Assembly: GCA_017745015.1 (NCBI GenBank)
Contig: JAGIAF010000005.1
Span: 7,850 to 36,407, forward strand
Origin: Bdellovibrio sp.
Lineage (GTDB): Bacteria; Bdellovibrionota; Bdellovibrionia; Bdellovibrionales; Bdellovibrionaceae
Direction: 5' to 3'
Length of the DNA: 28,558 nucleotides
The notes under the pieces are model-generated. The model was given only the letters and a program-made list of their open reading frames with translations. It made no database searches and was not told the origin of the DNA. The translations under genes were made by a program, and so were the position numbers. Below are positions 1 through 7,268 of the stretch, in pieces (the stretch's first letter is position 1; each line of letters starts with the position of its first letter).

Positions 1-1
1 G

Positions 2-328
2 GTGCTTGTGGCATATTACAGCGTGATCTTTTCAAAAACCGTAGTAGGTGAAATCACTGGGGTTGAGCGGGTTGAATTGCCAGTGGCTTTGATTGCGCGT
101 TCAGGTGGCGACATCAATTCGCAAGTTTTCTCGTTTGCGATTGGTATCAAAGACGATAAGACTGGGCAAATCTACACGGCTTCGTCTGAGGACCGGCAGT
201 GGGCGGTGGCTTCAAAAGGGCAATGTGCTGAAGCGGTGTTCTTGCCTTATCCACCTTGGCAGTTCACTAAAAGAGATACTTATTTTGGTGCTCGCTTAAT
301 CAAATTGTACGAATGTCCTCAAAAGTAA
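2..328 (+). CDS. Hypothetical protein, 5' end cut by the window edge
   Basis: The frame is open from the first bases to TAA at 326-328, giving at least 108 residues. The first codon seen is a GTG with no room for a ribosome site, so the true start probably lies upstream. The visible N-terminus is hydrophobic (roughly residues 1-12) and the rest is soluble and beta-rich with two cysteines near residues 75 and 105; I do not recognise a family. The stop codon runs into TAAGG, which serves as the ribosome-binding site of the next gene 9 bases on. This suggests co-transcription with the TSUP exporter pair, and perhaps a role at the membrane. That last step is inference. Confidence 0.6.
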   Translation: MLVAYYSVIFSKTVVGEITGVERVELPVALIARSGGDINSQVFSFAIGIKDDKTGQIYTASSEDRQWAVASKGQCAEAVFLPYPPWQFTKRDTYFGARLIKLYECPQK

Positions 329-337
329 GGTTTTAAA

Positions 338-1150
338 ATGTACGAGTTACTTCTTCTTGTTACTGCAGTAGGGGCCGGCTTCTTAGGAGCGCTCCTCGGG
401 TTGGGAGGGGGGATCATCGTCGTACCTGTTCTCACTCTTCTTTATCATGTCGATATCCGCTATGCGATTGCTGCAAGTTTGATTTCGATAGTTGCGACAT
501 CCTCTGGTGCAGCGGCCAGCTACTTAAAAGATTCTCTGACAAATTTGCGTTTAGCGGTGTTTTTGGAAATCGGAACCGTGTCGGGTGCGATTGTCGGATT
601 CTTGATTTCCTCATTTATCAAAGCGCAATTTTTGTTTTTGCTCTTCGGTGTGTTCTTGTTGTTCTCGGCATTGATGATGTTGAGAAAGCGTGAAGAACAC
701 TACTCGAATCACAATCACCCGTGGGCTGAAAAATTAAAATTAGATGGTGGCTTTCCTGACAAGGGCGAGTGGCGCACTTATAAAGTAGAAAATGTTCCTT
801 TGGGTTTGTTCGCCATGTTTGGGGCGGGTGTGTTGTCAGCGCTCTTGGGTATCGGTAGTGGAATTTTTAAAGTCTTGGCAATGGATGGGGCGATGAAACT
901 TCCAATCAAAGTATCCTCTGCGACCTCAAACTTTATGATTGGTGTGACGGCCTCGGCGAGTGCGGGTGCTTATTTGCTCAAGGGTGACGTTCGTCCCGAG
1001 ATTGCTGCCCCGGTGGCGGTGGGAATCATCATCGGTTCTTTCATCGGTGCCAAAGTCATGGTGAAGATGCCAGCCGCGTTGATCCGCAAGATATTCGTGG
1101 TGGTTCTGTCGGTTGTTTCCATCCAAATGATTATGAAGGGACTCAAATAA
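338..1150 (+). CDS. TSUP (TauE/SafE) family sulfite/organosulfur exporter-like membrane protein
   Basis: This 270-residue inner-membrane protein has the two-fold repeat of the TauE/SafE family: GLGGGIIVVP at residues 21-30 and GIGSGIFKVL at 171-180, each opening a block of helices. A charged loop (about 115-150, with REEH and KGEWR) separates the halves. Family members move sulfite, sulfoacetate, taurine-derived or other small anions across the inner membrane; the substrate here cannot be read from sequence. The ATG at 338 follows AAGG with good spacing. The stop TAA (1148-1150) shares its last A with the ATG of the DUF1634 gene (TAATG), a translational-coupling arrangement. DUF1634 proteins commonly sit beside TSUP genes, which supports the call. 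Confidence 0.9.
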   Translation: MYELLLLVTAVGAGFLGALLGLGGGIIVVPVLTLLYHVDIRYAIAASLISIVATSSGAAASYLKDSLTNLRLAVFLEIGTVSGAIVGFLISSFIKAQFLFLLFGVFLLFSALMMLRKREEHYSNHNHPWAEKLKLDGGFPDKGEWRTYKVENVPLGLFAMFGAGVLSALLGIGSGIFKVLAMDGAMKLPIKVSSATSNFMIGVTASASAGAYLLKGDVRPEIAAPVAVGIIIGSFIGAKVMVKMPAALIRKIFVVVLSVVSIQMIMKGLK

Positions 1151-1539
1151 TGACAGCAGGTGAGTCTAAGCAAAACGAAGAACTTCATGATCTGGAACTG
1201 ATTATCAGTAAGCTTTTGCGCGTGGGTGTGTTGTGTGCGGGTATCTTCTTGCTACTTGGCTGGTTGTGGCTTTGGTATAATAATGGCGATGTTCTTTCTT
1301 CGTTCACTACATATGAACCCCGTGGTTTCTTTGAAACAATTCATTGGGCCTTGTTAACTCAAGATCGTGCGATGCTTGTGTCGATGGTGGGCTTAGCAGT
1401 TTTGGTTTTGCTGCCCATTGCGCGCGTTTTCCTGACTGGTGTCTTATTCGTTAAGCAAAAGGACTTCATGTTGGCGTTGATGGCGTTTGCAGTTTTCGCG
1501 TGTTTGATCGCAAGCTTCTTGTTGGGTATTGATCTTTAG
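1150..1539 (+). CDS. DUF1634 family membrane protein
   Basis: A 129-residue protein with three hydrophobic stretches (about residues 24-44, 76-97 and 105-126) and a soluble charged N-terminus. Between the first two stretches lies the motif YEPRGFFETIHW, typical of DUF1634. The function of the family is unknown; it recurs as the neighbour of TSUP exporters and is presumed an accessory subunit or modulator. Here it is read directly from the exporter by a one-base overlap (TAATG at 1148-1152). The C-terminus ends inside or just after the last helix (LLGIDL). Similarity to the family is judged from topology and motif only. Confidence 0.85.
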   Translation: MTAGESKQNEELHDLELIISKLLRVGVLCAGIFLLLGWLWLWYNNGDVLSSFTTYEPRGFFETIHWALLTQDRAMLVSMVGLAVLVLLPIARVFLTGVLFVKQKDFMLALMAFAVFACLIASFLLGIDL

Positions 1540-1575
1540 TCATTGCTTGGAGGAATAAGGTCTACCTATTCTCAG

Positions 1576-1715
1576 AAAAATAAGAAACCCCTCAACTTAA
1601 AAGACCTTTCCTTTGGAAGACCTCAAATCGAGGGGCTAGTGCAGACTGATTTTGTGTGATGAAAGCGAGGGAATGAGAACTAGAGGGAAACCACTTTCAT
1701 CGAAACAGTCTGTCT
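1576..1715 (-). ncRNA. Candidate independent small RNA gene, about 140 nt
   Basis: Read on the minus strand, the predicted start at 1715 is followed after 3 bases by CAGACTG (1712-1706). This pairs perfectly with CAGTCTG (1648-1642). Nested inside, GATGAAAG (1701-1694) pairs with CTTTCATC (1665-1658). The 28-base apical loop is pyrimidine-rich, with TTTCCC, CTCTAG and TTCCCTC runs that could pair with Shine-Dalgarno sequences. Downstream, CCCCTC (1635-1630) pairs with GAGGGG (1593-1588) around a small TTCC/GGAA hairpin, followed by the U-rich tail TTTCTTATTTTT (1587-1576), which looks like an intrinsic terminator. A near-consensus promoter lies just upstream (1750-1722). It matches no RNA family I know. 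Both flanking genes are on the other strand. Confidence 0.6.
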
Positions 1716-1721
1716 AAAGAT

Positions 1722-1750
1722 ATTAAAACTCTTTCGGTGCAAATTGTCAA
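1722..1750 (-). promoter_or_regulatory. Sigma-70 type promoter for the minus-strand sRNA
   Basis: On the minus strand, TTGACA (1750-1745, perfect -35) is followed by a 17-base spacer and TTTAAT (1727-1722, five of six matches to the -10 consensus). The predicted start is at about 1715, three bases before the first sRNA helix. No minus-strand protein-coding gene follows, so the promoter is best explained by the sRNA. Confidence 0.6.
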
Positions 1751-1812
1751 AACAGTCGAGGCTCATCTGAAAATGCTGGCCCTTCTCTGGTCACGGGTCC
1801 TAAGATAAATTC

Positions 1813-2298
1813 ATGAACATGAAGAATCTCAAATACAATGCCTTTATCGCTGCCTACGGGCTTTTTAAAATTCCTCTTTTGGTCTTCTTGGGGCCACGTA
1901 TTGTGGAGATGACGAAAACCCGTTTTGTTATCAAAATCCCTCTAGGATATCGTACAAAAAATCATCTGAACTCAATGTACTTCGGTGCTTTGGGAGTGGG
2001 AGCCGAGTTGTCGATCGCGGCACCTGCTGCTTTGATGATTGCAGAGAACAGATTGAAAATTGATTTTATCTTTAAAGACTTTACCGCGCAGTATTTGAAA
2101 CGCGCTGACGGTCATGTGCATTTTATCTGCGATGAAATTGATGCTGTAACAGCGTTGATCGAAGAAGCGAAAACAAATCCAGGTCGTTTGGAAAGAAAAA
2201 TGAAGGGCTATGCAGTTGTGCCTTCAAAAAGTGCGACAGACCCAATCATGACTTATGAATTGACTCTGTCGGTGAAAAACCGCGCTTTGAAATCTTAG
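1813..2298 (+). CDS. DUF4442 hotdog-fold (thioesterase-like) protein
   Basis: A 161-residue protein resembling DUF4442 members of the hotdog superfamily, related to PaaI/YiiD acyl-CoA thioesterases. Visible signs are an N-terminal helix, KIPLGYRTKNHLNSMYFGAL (residues about 42-61), in which N-H-x-x-S-M-Y-F-G is the family-like core, and then a helix with AAPAALMIAE. The beta-rich second half contains DFTAQYLKRADGHVHF. Activity and substrate are unknown; acyl-CoA or acyl-ACP hydrolysis is only what the fold suggests. The ATG at 1813 has no strong Shine-Dalgarno, and a second ATG two codons on is possible. It converges with the nitronate monooxygenase gene and shares a hairpin with it. Confidence 0.75.
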   Translation: MNMKNLKYNAFIAAYGLFKIPLLVFLGPRIVEMTKTRFVIKIPLGYRTKNHLNSMYFGALGVGAELSIAAPAALMIAENRLKIDFIFKDFTAQYLKRADGHVHFICDEIDAVTALIEEAKTNPGRLERKMKGYAVVPSKSATDPIMTYELTLSVKNRALKS

Positions 2299-2313
2299 TT
2301 TTAAAAGCGAAGG

Positions 2314-2339
2314 GGAGTTGGGGCTTAATTCTCAACTCC
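2314..2339. terminator. Hairpin between convergent genes
   Basis: GGAGTTG (2314-2320) pairs perfectly with CAACTCC (2333-2339) across a 12-base loop. It lies between the DUF4442 stop and the last codons of the minus-strand gene and includes that gene's stop codon. There is no long T-run on either side, so efficiency is uncertain. Confidence 0.45.
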
Positions 2340-3326
2340 TAAGTGTGAAAGATTTTTTACGCTTTCGTCGTACTCTGAGATCAGCTTCTGATAGATCTCA
2401 CGCACAGTTAGTATCTCTTCTACTAAGCCCACGGATTGTCCTGCTGTCCAAACTGTTTTCCAAGTTGGTTTTACCGCAGCCTCTTCCAAAGACTTCATGC
2501 CCATCAAGTGAATCAACGGCACCATATATTTTTTTGTGAGCTTGTGATCTTTAAGAACCTTCATGGCCCATGGTAAATCTGTACCCAATTTTTGCACATA
2601 AGGCGTGTTGATAACTGCAGCTGGTGTTCCTGACACACGAGTCGTCATCACGATATCTTCAGGTGTGGAGTTGATGATCGCATCTTTATAGGCTTGATCC
2701 ACTTGGGCTTCTTTGCTGGCGATGAAACGTGTGCCGACGCTGACGCCGGCAGCACCTAATGCCAAGCAAGCAGAAATCATAGAGCCGTGAGAGATGCCAC
2801 CGGCTGCGATGATTGGAATATTCAAACGCGTTTTCAACCACGGAATTAAAACAAGGGGAGAGATCGGGCCGGCATGGCCACCAGCTCCAGCGCCCACGGC
2901 AATCACGCCATCCGCGCCAAGATCTTGAACTTTCAAGGCGTGATCTAAGTTCGTCACATCACAGAAAACTTTTGCGCCATTCTTGTGAGCTTCCGCGATC
3001 ACAGTCTTGGGGTTGCCCAAAGAAGTGATGAAAAGATTCACGCCATTATCCAAAGCGACTTTTAAATCGTCATTTTGGCGCGTGTTGCTTTTGTTAACAA
3101 TGATATTCACGCCGATCGGCTTTTGGGTTTTCGAGCGCATGTCCTTCAAGGCTTCAGCGTATTTTTCGATCGGGCGATAATTCAAAGCGGGAAAAGTTCC
3201 GATGCCACCAGCTTCAGAGGCTTGAGACACAATTTCAGCGTTACTCACCAAAAACATCGGAGCTGCGATGATTGGATAATCAATTCCCATCAAATCCGTA
3301 AATGGAGTTTTAATTTTCTTGAGCAT
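2325..3326 (-). CDS. Nitronate monooxygenase (2-nitropropane dioxygenase) family flavoprotein
   Basis: A 333-residue FMN-dependent TIM-barrel enzyme. The family oxidises alkyl nitronates (for example propionate-3-nitronate) to carbonyls, protecting against nitro toxins; related members include enoyl reductases such as FabK. Visible motifs are IIAAPMFLVSN near residues 19-29, the GAGAGGHAGP loop at 145-154 carrying the conserved His151, AAGGI at 174-178, and the phosphate-binding GVSVGTRFIAS at 194-204. I chose ATG 3326 over the upstream TTG 3341 because GAGGAA precedes the ATG with proper spacing. The gene overlaps the end of the CLC-like gene by 17 bases, so the two are probably co-translated, downstream of a TetR regulator. 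The true substrate is unknown. Confidence 0.88.
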   Translation of the reverse strand: MLKKIKTPFTDLMGIDYPIIAAPMFLVSNAEIVSQASEAGGIGTFPALNYRPIEKYAEALKDMRSKTQKPIGVNIIVNKSNTRQNDDLKVALDNGVNLFITSLGNPKTVIAEAHKNGAKVFCDVTNLDHALKVQDLGADGVIAVGAGAGGHAGPISPLVLIPWLKTRLNIPIIAAGGISHGSMISACLALGAAGVSVGTRFIASKEAQVDQAYKDAIINSTPEDIVMTTRVSGTPAAVINTPYVQKLGTDLPWAMKVLKDHKLTKKYMVPLIHLMGMKSLEEAAVKPTWKTVWTAGQSVGLVEEILTVREIYQKLISEYDESVKNLSHLGVEN

Positions 3327-4512
3327 GTTTGTGTTCCTCAATTCTTTGAGAGTGATAGATTCCTTTTTGTCCTGAAAACAGATAGGCCATGACGCAAGCT
3401 AGAGCGCAAAAGACTCCTGGTCCCGCACCGAAAAGCTCCATAGCCATCAATGTACAAGCCAGAGGTGTATTTGCGGCGCCCGCAAATACAGCGACAAAGC
3501 CCATGCCCGCTAGTAAAGAAACTGGCAAGGGCAGAATCCACGCTAAAGCATTTCCCAGTGTTGCACCGATAAAGAACAACGGTGTCACCTCGCCACCCTT
3601 AAAGCCAGATCCCAGAGTGATAATCGTGAAGATCGTTTTAAGCAGGAAATCATAGGGGGCCACGTGATGTTGAAAGCTCTCCACGATCACTGGTATGCCT
3701 AAGCCCAAATAGCGTTCTGTCTGCACTAGGGCCGTCAAGACGATGATAAGAATACCACCGACGAAGGTGCGCAAGAGAGGATTGGCAAGTGCCTTCTTAA
3801 AAGTACGGGAGACGTGATGAATGCCTACGGAAAATCCCCACGCAGTTAAACCAAAAATGACTCCCGCGACTAAACACCATGCCAGATTGGCGGCAGTCGT
3901 TGGAGGGATATTGGACACATTGTAAATAGTGTGATGGATTCCCCAAGCTAAGGTGATGCGATCTGCGATTATCGCTGAAGCAAAGCAGGGAAGAAGTGCT
4001 GCATACTTAAGGCGTCCTACGGAGAGAACTTCCAATCCAAAAACCGCTCCCGCCAGAGGGGTGCCGAAGACCGACGAAAAGCCGGCAGAGATTCCCGCCA
4101 TCAACAGGATCTTGCGTTTGCCTGAATCAAATTTGAAAAGATGAGTGAGTTGATCAGAAAGAGAGGCGCCCATTTGTACGGCCGTGCCTTCGCGACCGGC
4201 AGAGCCACCAAAAAGATGAGTGACGAGGGTTCCTAAAAGCACCAGGGGAGTCATACGCAAAGGAATCACTTTAGTGGGGCTGTGAATTTCATCGATGATC
4301 AGATTGTTTCCCGCTTCAGTCCCTTTGCCATAGCGAGAATAAAGAAAGGCAATTAGAACTCCGGCAAAAGGAAGCAAGAAGAGCAACCAAGGGTTTTCCA
4401 AGCGAGTGTGGGTGATATAATCCAGTGCCGCGAGGAAGCCTGCCGAAGCCGTGCCTGCAAGGGCGCCGACAAGGCAAGAAATAAGAAGCCACTGAATTGT
4501 ACCTTTGATCAC
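3310..4512 (-). CDS. CLC family anion transporter, CLC-F (fluoride/proton antiporter)-like
   Basis: About 400 residues of a CLC-fold inner-membrane protein. From the GTG start, GREGT lies at 106-110 with the gating glutamate E108. The later core helix reads GSGFKGGEVTPLFFIG. Where chloride-type CLCs have GSGIP (the central serine binds chloride), this protein has GNNLI at 68-72. Loss of that serine is typical of the CLC-F subclass, which exports fluoride in exchange for protons. I infer a fluoride role from this motif only. The long TTG-started reading is rejected: GTG 4512 is preceded by GGGGAGGA with a 9-base gap. That Shine-Dalgarno sits in the 3' arm of a terminator hairpin. No fluoride (crcB) riboswitch is apparent upstream. 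Operon: TetR, this gene, nitronate monooxygenase. Confidence 0.85.
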   Translation of the reverse strand: MIKGTIQWLLISCLVGALAGTASAGFLAALDYITHTRLENPWLLFLLPFAGVLIAFLYSRYGKGTEAGNNLIIDEIHSPTKVIPLRMTPLVLLGTLVTHLFGGSAGREGTAVQMGASLSDQLTHLFKFDSGKRKILLMAGISAGFSSVFGTPLAGAVFGLEVLSVGRLKYAALLPCFASAIIADRITLAWGIHHTIYNVSNIPPTTAANLAWCLVAGVIFGLTAWGFSVGIHHVSRTFKKALANPLLRTFVGGILIIVLTALVQTERYLGLGIPVIVESFQHHVAPYDFLLKTIFTIITLGSGFKGGEVTPLFFIGATLGNALAWILPLPVSLLAGMGFVAVFAGAANTPLACTLMAMELFGAGPGVFCALACVMAYLFSGQKGIYHSQRIEEHKHAQEN

Positions 4513-4554
4513 AAAAAAAATCCTCCCCGGACCTTTTAAGGATACGGGGAGGAT
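4513..4554 (-). terminator. Terminator hairpin overlapping the CLC ribosome-binding site
   Basis: On the minus strand ATCCTCCCCG (4554-4545) pairs over 10 bases with CGGGGAGGAT (4529-4520), with a smaller CCT/AGG helix inside, followed at once by eight T's (4520-4513) and then the GTG start of the CLC gene. It is a textbook intrinsic terminator for tetR, but its 3' arm is also the Shine-Dalgarno of the next gene. Confidence 0.8.
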
Positions 4555-4576
4555 TGGAGGAGGCAAGTCTTTTTAA

Positions 4577-5203
4577 TTAAGGTTTCAAGTAACGGCTAAT
4601 TAACGTGAATACTTCTTTTTTAATCTCGGCTTCACGCTCTGGGCCTTGCGGGCCAAGAAGGCTGAGTTGCAAGATGTTGTTGAAGCTGCTCACGATAAAG
4701 AGCGCAATCATATCGCGGTCACGGCCAGGGATCTGTGGCATATGAGCAAGCACGGCTTTTTGATAGTGTTCGAAGAACACGCGACGTGTTTCCCAATAGT
4801 CCAACATGCCTTGTACGCCCTGCAAAGCAGTTCTCAGCGGACGGTTGTCGTGGAAGCGAGTGAATCCGATATCGATAAAGGCATGAACCTTTGAATCAAT
4901 GTCAGTTTGCTGAAGCTTCGCCAGATTTTCTTCAATGTAGGCGAGGTCTTTTTGCAAAAGATCATCAATCACGGCTGCGACAATGGCCTCTTTGTTAGCA
5001 AAGAATTGATACAAGGAGCCTATGCTGACGCCAGCCATTTCGGCGATCTTATCCGTAGTGATGGCGTGGTAGGGTTCTTGGACCAAGAGGCGAGCGCAGG
5101 ATTCCACAATGCTTGCTACCGTTTCTTTAGAACGTTTTTGAACCGGAATTTTTAGCATGTACTTCTTTTCAGGATTTGAGTGAGATAATGGTGCGGCACC
5201 CAT
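4577..5203 (-). CDS. TetR/AcrR family transcriptional regulator
   Basis: 208 residues. The N-terminal DNA-binding domain holds the helix-turn-helix ITTDKIAEMAGVSIGSLYQF (residues 48-67) followed by ANKEAI, the classic TetR signature. The rest (about 80-208) is an all-helical ligand and dimer domain without a recognisable ligand pocket. ATG 5203 follows AGGAGG with 6-base spacing, so I keep it over the internal Met16. The gene heads a minus-strand unit with the CLC-like antiporter and nitronate monooxygenase, and so probably controls them as well as itself. Dyad sequences upstream (5276-5289 and 5306-5322) are candidate operators. The inducer is unknown; fluoride seems unlikely for a TetR protein, and an organic compound is more usual. 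Confidence 0.9.
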   Translation of the reverse strand: MGAAPLSHSNPEKKYMLKIPVQKRSKETVASIVESCARLLVQEPYHAITTDKIAEMAGVSIGSLYQFFANKEAIVAAVIDDLLQKDLAYIEENLAKLQQTDIDSKVHAFIDIGFTRFHDNRPLRTALQGVQGMLDYWETRRVFFEHYQKAVLAHMPQIPGRDRDMIALFIVSSFNNILQLSLLGPQGPEREAEIKKEVFTLISRYLKP

Positions 5204-5705
5204 AAATTCCTCCTTTCGAGGTAGTAACTTGGCTCAGGTTCATATTCTTATATTAGGGTTTATTATTCAATACTGGATACCTAAGTATCATTTGGCGATA
5301 CCTCCGTAGCCCCTGGGGGTACATATTTACTACTTCTTAACAATATTCACGAACTATCGTCTTATTCTGATATCAGGACTTGAAAAAACTCGTTTATTAC
5401 ACAGTAGCAATCAAAATTAGGTTCAAAATACGATTAATCTTATACTTATGCTCGAATTTCTCTACGATTTTATGAGTACGAACATGAGGTAAATGTCAGC
5501 TAAGTCCTTAGGCACCTTTCTAATATGCATGAAAATGGGCATTCCACCGGAGCCTTGTACACACTGAGTTTCAGCTCTGTGACACAATGCGAAGGTCGAA
5601 AAAACGCCCAGTGTCTCACATTTTAAAATAAACTAAATTACATTTATGATCTGCATCATCGCGCCGTTCTTTCACCCCTGAAATAATAAAGGCTCAGGAG
5701 GTGCC
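5204..5705. promoter_or_regulatory. Divergent control region between tetR and the luxR-like gene
   Basis: 502 bases without a convincing gene, AT-rich, with several dyads. GATAC-CTAA-GTATC (5276-5289) is followed by a second GATACCT (5297-5303) and by GTAGCCCC-T-GGGGGTAC (5306-5322), one mismatch; these nearest dyads are tetR operator candidates. CTGATATCAG is at 5367-5376, CACTGAG/CTCTGTG at 5562-5581, and ATGAT-CTGC-ATCAT at 5646-5659, 46 bases before the luxR-like ATG. A weak minus-strand promoter (TTGAAT near 5268, AT-rich -10 near 5245) could serve tetR. I found no clear promoter for the luxR-like gene. Confidence 0.45.
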
Positions 5706-6191
5706 ATGAATCTCGGAGCTAAGTTAGGTGTTTGCATTAAGAGTCAGAACAAGGAAGTCCTTTTCCAAAACGAATGCTCACTTCAGACCTGCGGGAACAT
5801 GACAGGACAAGTCTGCAGCAAGGCGTGTATGAGTCTTTACCGTGAAGTTGAGGAGTGTTCCGCAATTTCCGAAGGTATGCGCTTGTTTAAGAATGTCGAT
5901 GTAGACGGCCATAAAGTCGATGCAATGATCGTGAATGACGGAAGCCAAGTCATTACGTTTATGTATCCATTGGATACGGACCAAGACAAGTTCGCGAAGC
6001 AAGAAGAGTTCTTCATCAGCCGTGGTCTCACTCGCAGTGAGTTGCGTATCATGCAGATGGTGTTGCAAGGTATGACGAATGCGCAGATTGCAGAGAAGCT
6101 TTTTATTTCCAAGGCGACTTTGAAAACGCATTTGAACAATGCTTATAAGAAACTTCCTGCGTCGATGCGACCGTCACAAATCCGCGCCTAA
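5706..6191 (+). CDS. LuxR/GerE-type regulator with a cysteine-rich N-terminal domain
   Basis: 161 residues. The C-terminal part (about 107-152) is a LuxR-type helix-turn-helix: LTRSELRIMQMVLQGMTN followed by AQIAEKLFISKATLKTHL. The N-terminal part carries cysteines at 10, 24, 29, 37, 41 and 51, including C-x4-C-x7-C-x3-C at 24-41. This spacing suggests bound metal, an iron-sulfur cluster or a disulfide switch rather than a receiver or autoinducer domain, although the LuxR domain itself is certain. ATG 5706 follows AGGAGG closely. Its stop TAA (6189-6191) overlaps the TAG of the convergent universal stress gene on four bases. Target genes are unknown; the stress protein next door is a guess only. 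Confidence 0.85.
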   Translation: MNLGAKLGVCIKSQNKEVLFQNECSLQTCGNMTGQVCSKACMSLYREVEECSAISEGMRLFKNVDVDGHKVDAMIVNDGSQVITFMYPLDTDQDKFAKQEEFFISRGLTRSELRIMQMVLQGMTNAQIAEKLFISKATLKTHLNNAYKKLPASMRPSQIRA

Positions 6192-7162
6192 GGAGCGGGG
6201 GCGTCCATAAAGCGGTCTTCGTTGCGATCATAGAAATGTCGTGTGAGAACATACACAGGACAATTGGCGCGACGAACGACGTTGCGAGTGTAGCTTCCTA
6301 AGATGGCTGCACTCATGGGCCCGCTCTGGGCTTCCATCACGATCAAATCCACATCGTGTTGTTCGACCGTATTTAAAATTAACTCATCAATAGCTTTAAA
6401 GGAATTGTCGATCTGGAATTCGGCGACCACCCCTTCTTTTTGGGCCCACTGAACCCAGTGTTGGGCTCTTTGTGCTTGATGTTCAATTTGATGCTCGATG
6501 ATTTGGTCCAGAGTTAGCATCTTGCCCTTGAAATTGTACACGCGAGGGCGTGTGTCTAAATCAAAAAGACTTTCGATAGGACGGGCAATGGCGTGAAAGA
6601 GTGTGATCTTCGCATTGAATTTTCTTGCGAGATCTAAGACGTGGCGGAAGTTTTCTTTCGAATGATCGCCAAATTCTGTGGGAAAGAGGATGTTCGAAAT
6701 TCCTTTATGAGTGTTGGTGTGCGACCCCACGACAAACACCGGAACCTCTGACTGAAGAAGCAAGCTTTCCGCAAAGCTTCCCAGGATGAAGCGCTGAAAG
6801 CCCTGGCGGCCATGGCTGCCGACAACAATCAAATCCGCATGAGTGCGCGCGGCATAATCGGATAAGGCTTCTGCGGCGCCGGCGTGGGATTGAGAAGCGT
6901 GAGGGATGACCTTAGGCTCCAGTAGGAACGGCAGGTTGTAGTCTTCAAGGACCTCTTTAAAGAGAGCCTCGGCTGTGCGCGAATGATCTGTCACCCAGGT
7001 TGGGACCTCGTAAGTGGGGAGGACGATTTCATTCTCTCGCAATAGATAAAGCGGCTCTATCTCCGCCTGAGTCGCCTCATAGAGGCTCGAAAGATAATCG
7101 GCCATTCTCTGGTTGAGTTCTTTGTTGTCTTCAAATGCATCCATCGCCCAGATAATTCTCAT
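6188..7162 (-). CDS. Universal stress protein, tandem UspA domains
   Basis: 324 residues with two fused Usp domains. The first (about 1-146) ends in the ATP-binding signature G-2x-G-9x-G-S: GSHGRQGFQRFILGS at 115-129. The second (about 155-311) has the degenerate form SGPMSAAILGSYTRN, then CPVYVL; it lacks the first glycine pair, so only domain one is expected to bind ATP well. Both start with beta-strand segments (RIIWAMDAF, ISNILFPTEF). Usp proteins are cytoplasmic and rise under starvation, oxidative stress or growth arrest. ATG 7162 follows GGAGG with 7-base spacing. The 3' end overlaps the convergent LuxR gene by four bases. Confidence 0.9.
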   Translation of the reverse strand: MRIIWAMDAFEDNKELNQRMADYLSSLYEATQAEIEPLYLLRENEIVLPTYEVPTWVTDHSRTAEALFKEVLEDYNLPFLLEPKVIPHASQSHAGAAEALSDYAARTHADLIVVGSHGRQGFQRFILGSFAESLLLQSEVPVFVVGSHTNTHKGISNILFPTEFGDHSKENFRHVLDLARKFNAKITLFHAIARPIESLFDLDTRPRVYNFKGKMLTLDQIIEHQIEHQAQRAQHWVQWAQKEGVVAEFQIDNSFKAIDELILNTVEQHDVDLIVMEAQSGPMSAAILGSYTRNVVRRANCPVYVLTRHFYDRNEDRFMDAPAP

Positions 7163-7268
7163 GGTCGTCCTCCGCGTGAACGTACAGCTTTATTGCGCAT
7201 GAGAACAGTCCTTGGCGGCAAGGCCAGGCCGAAGAATCTGTAAGGAAACAAGAGCTGGGGAGAAAAAG

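Noticed and set aside
1558..1712. Plus-strand structured RNA or leader of the DUF4442 gene
   Set aside because: The promoter and the U-rich tail fit only the minus strand; on the plus strand there is neither.
3324..3341. TTG 3341 start for nitronate monooxygenase
   Set aside because: ATG 3326 has GAGGAA at proper distance; TTG has nothing.
4513..4566. TTG 4566 start for the CLC gene
   Set aside because: The extra 18 codons are the terminator hairpin in translation.
5778..6139. Minus-strand frames opposite the LuxR gene
   Set aside because: Shadow frames of a gene with a clear helix-turn-helix and strong Shine-Dalgarno.
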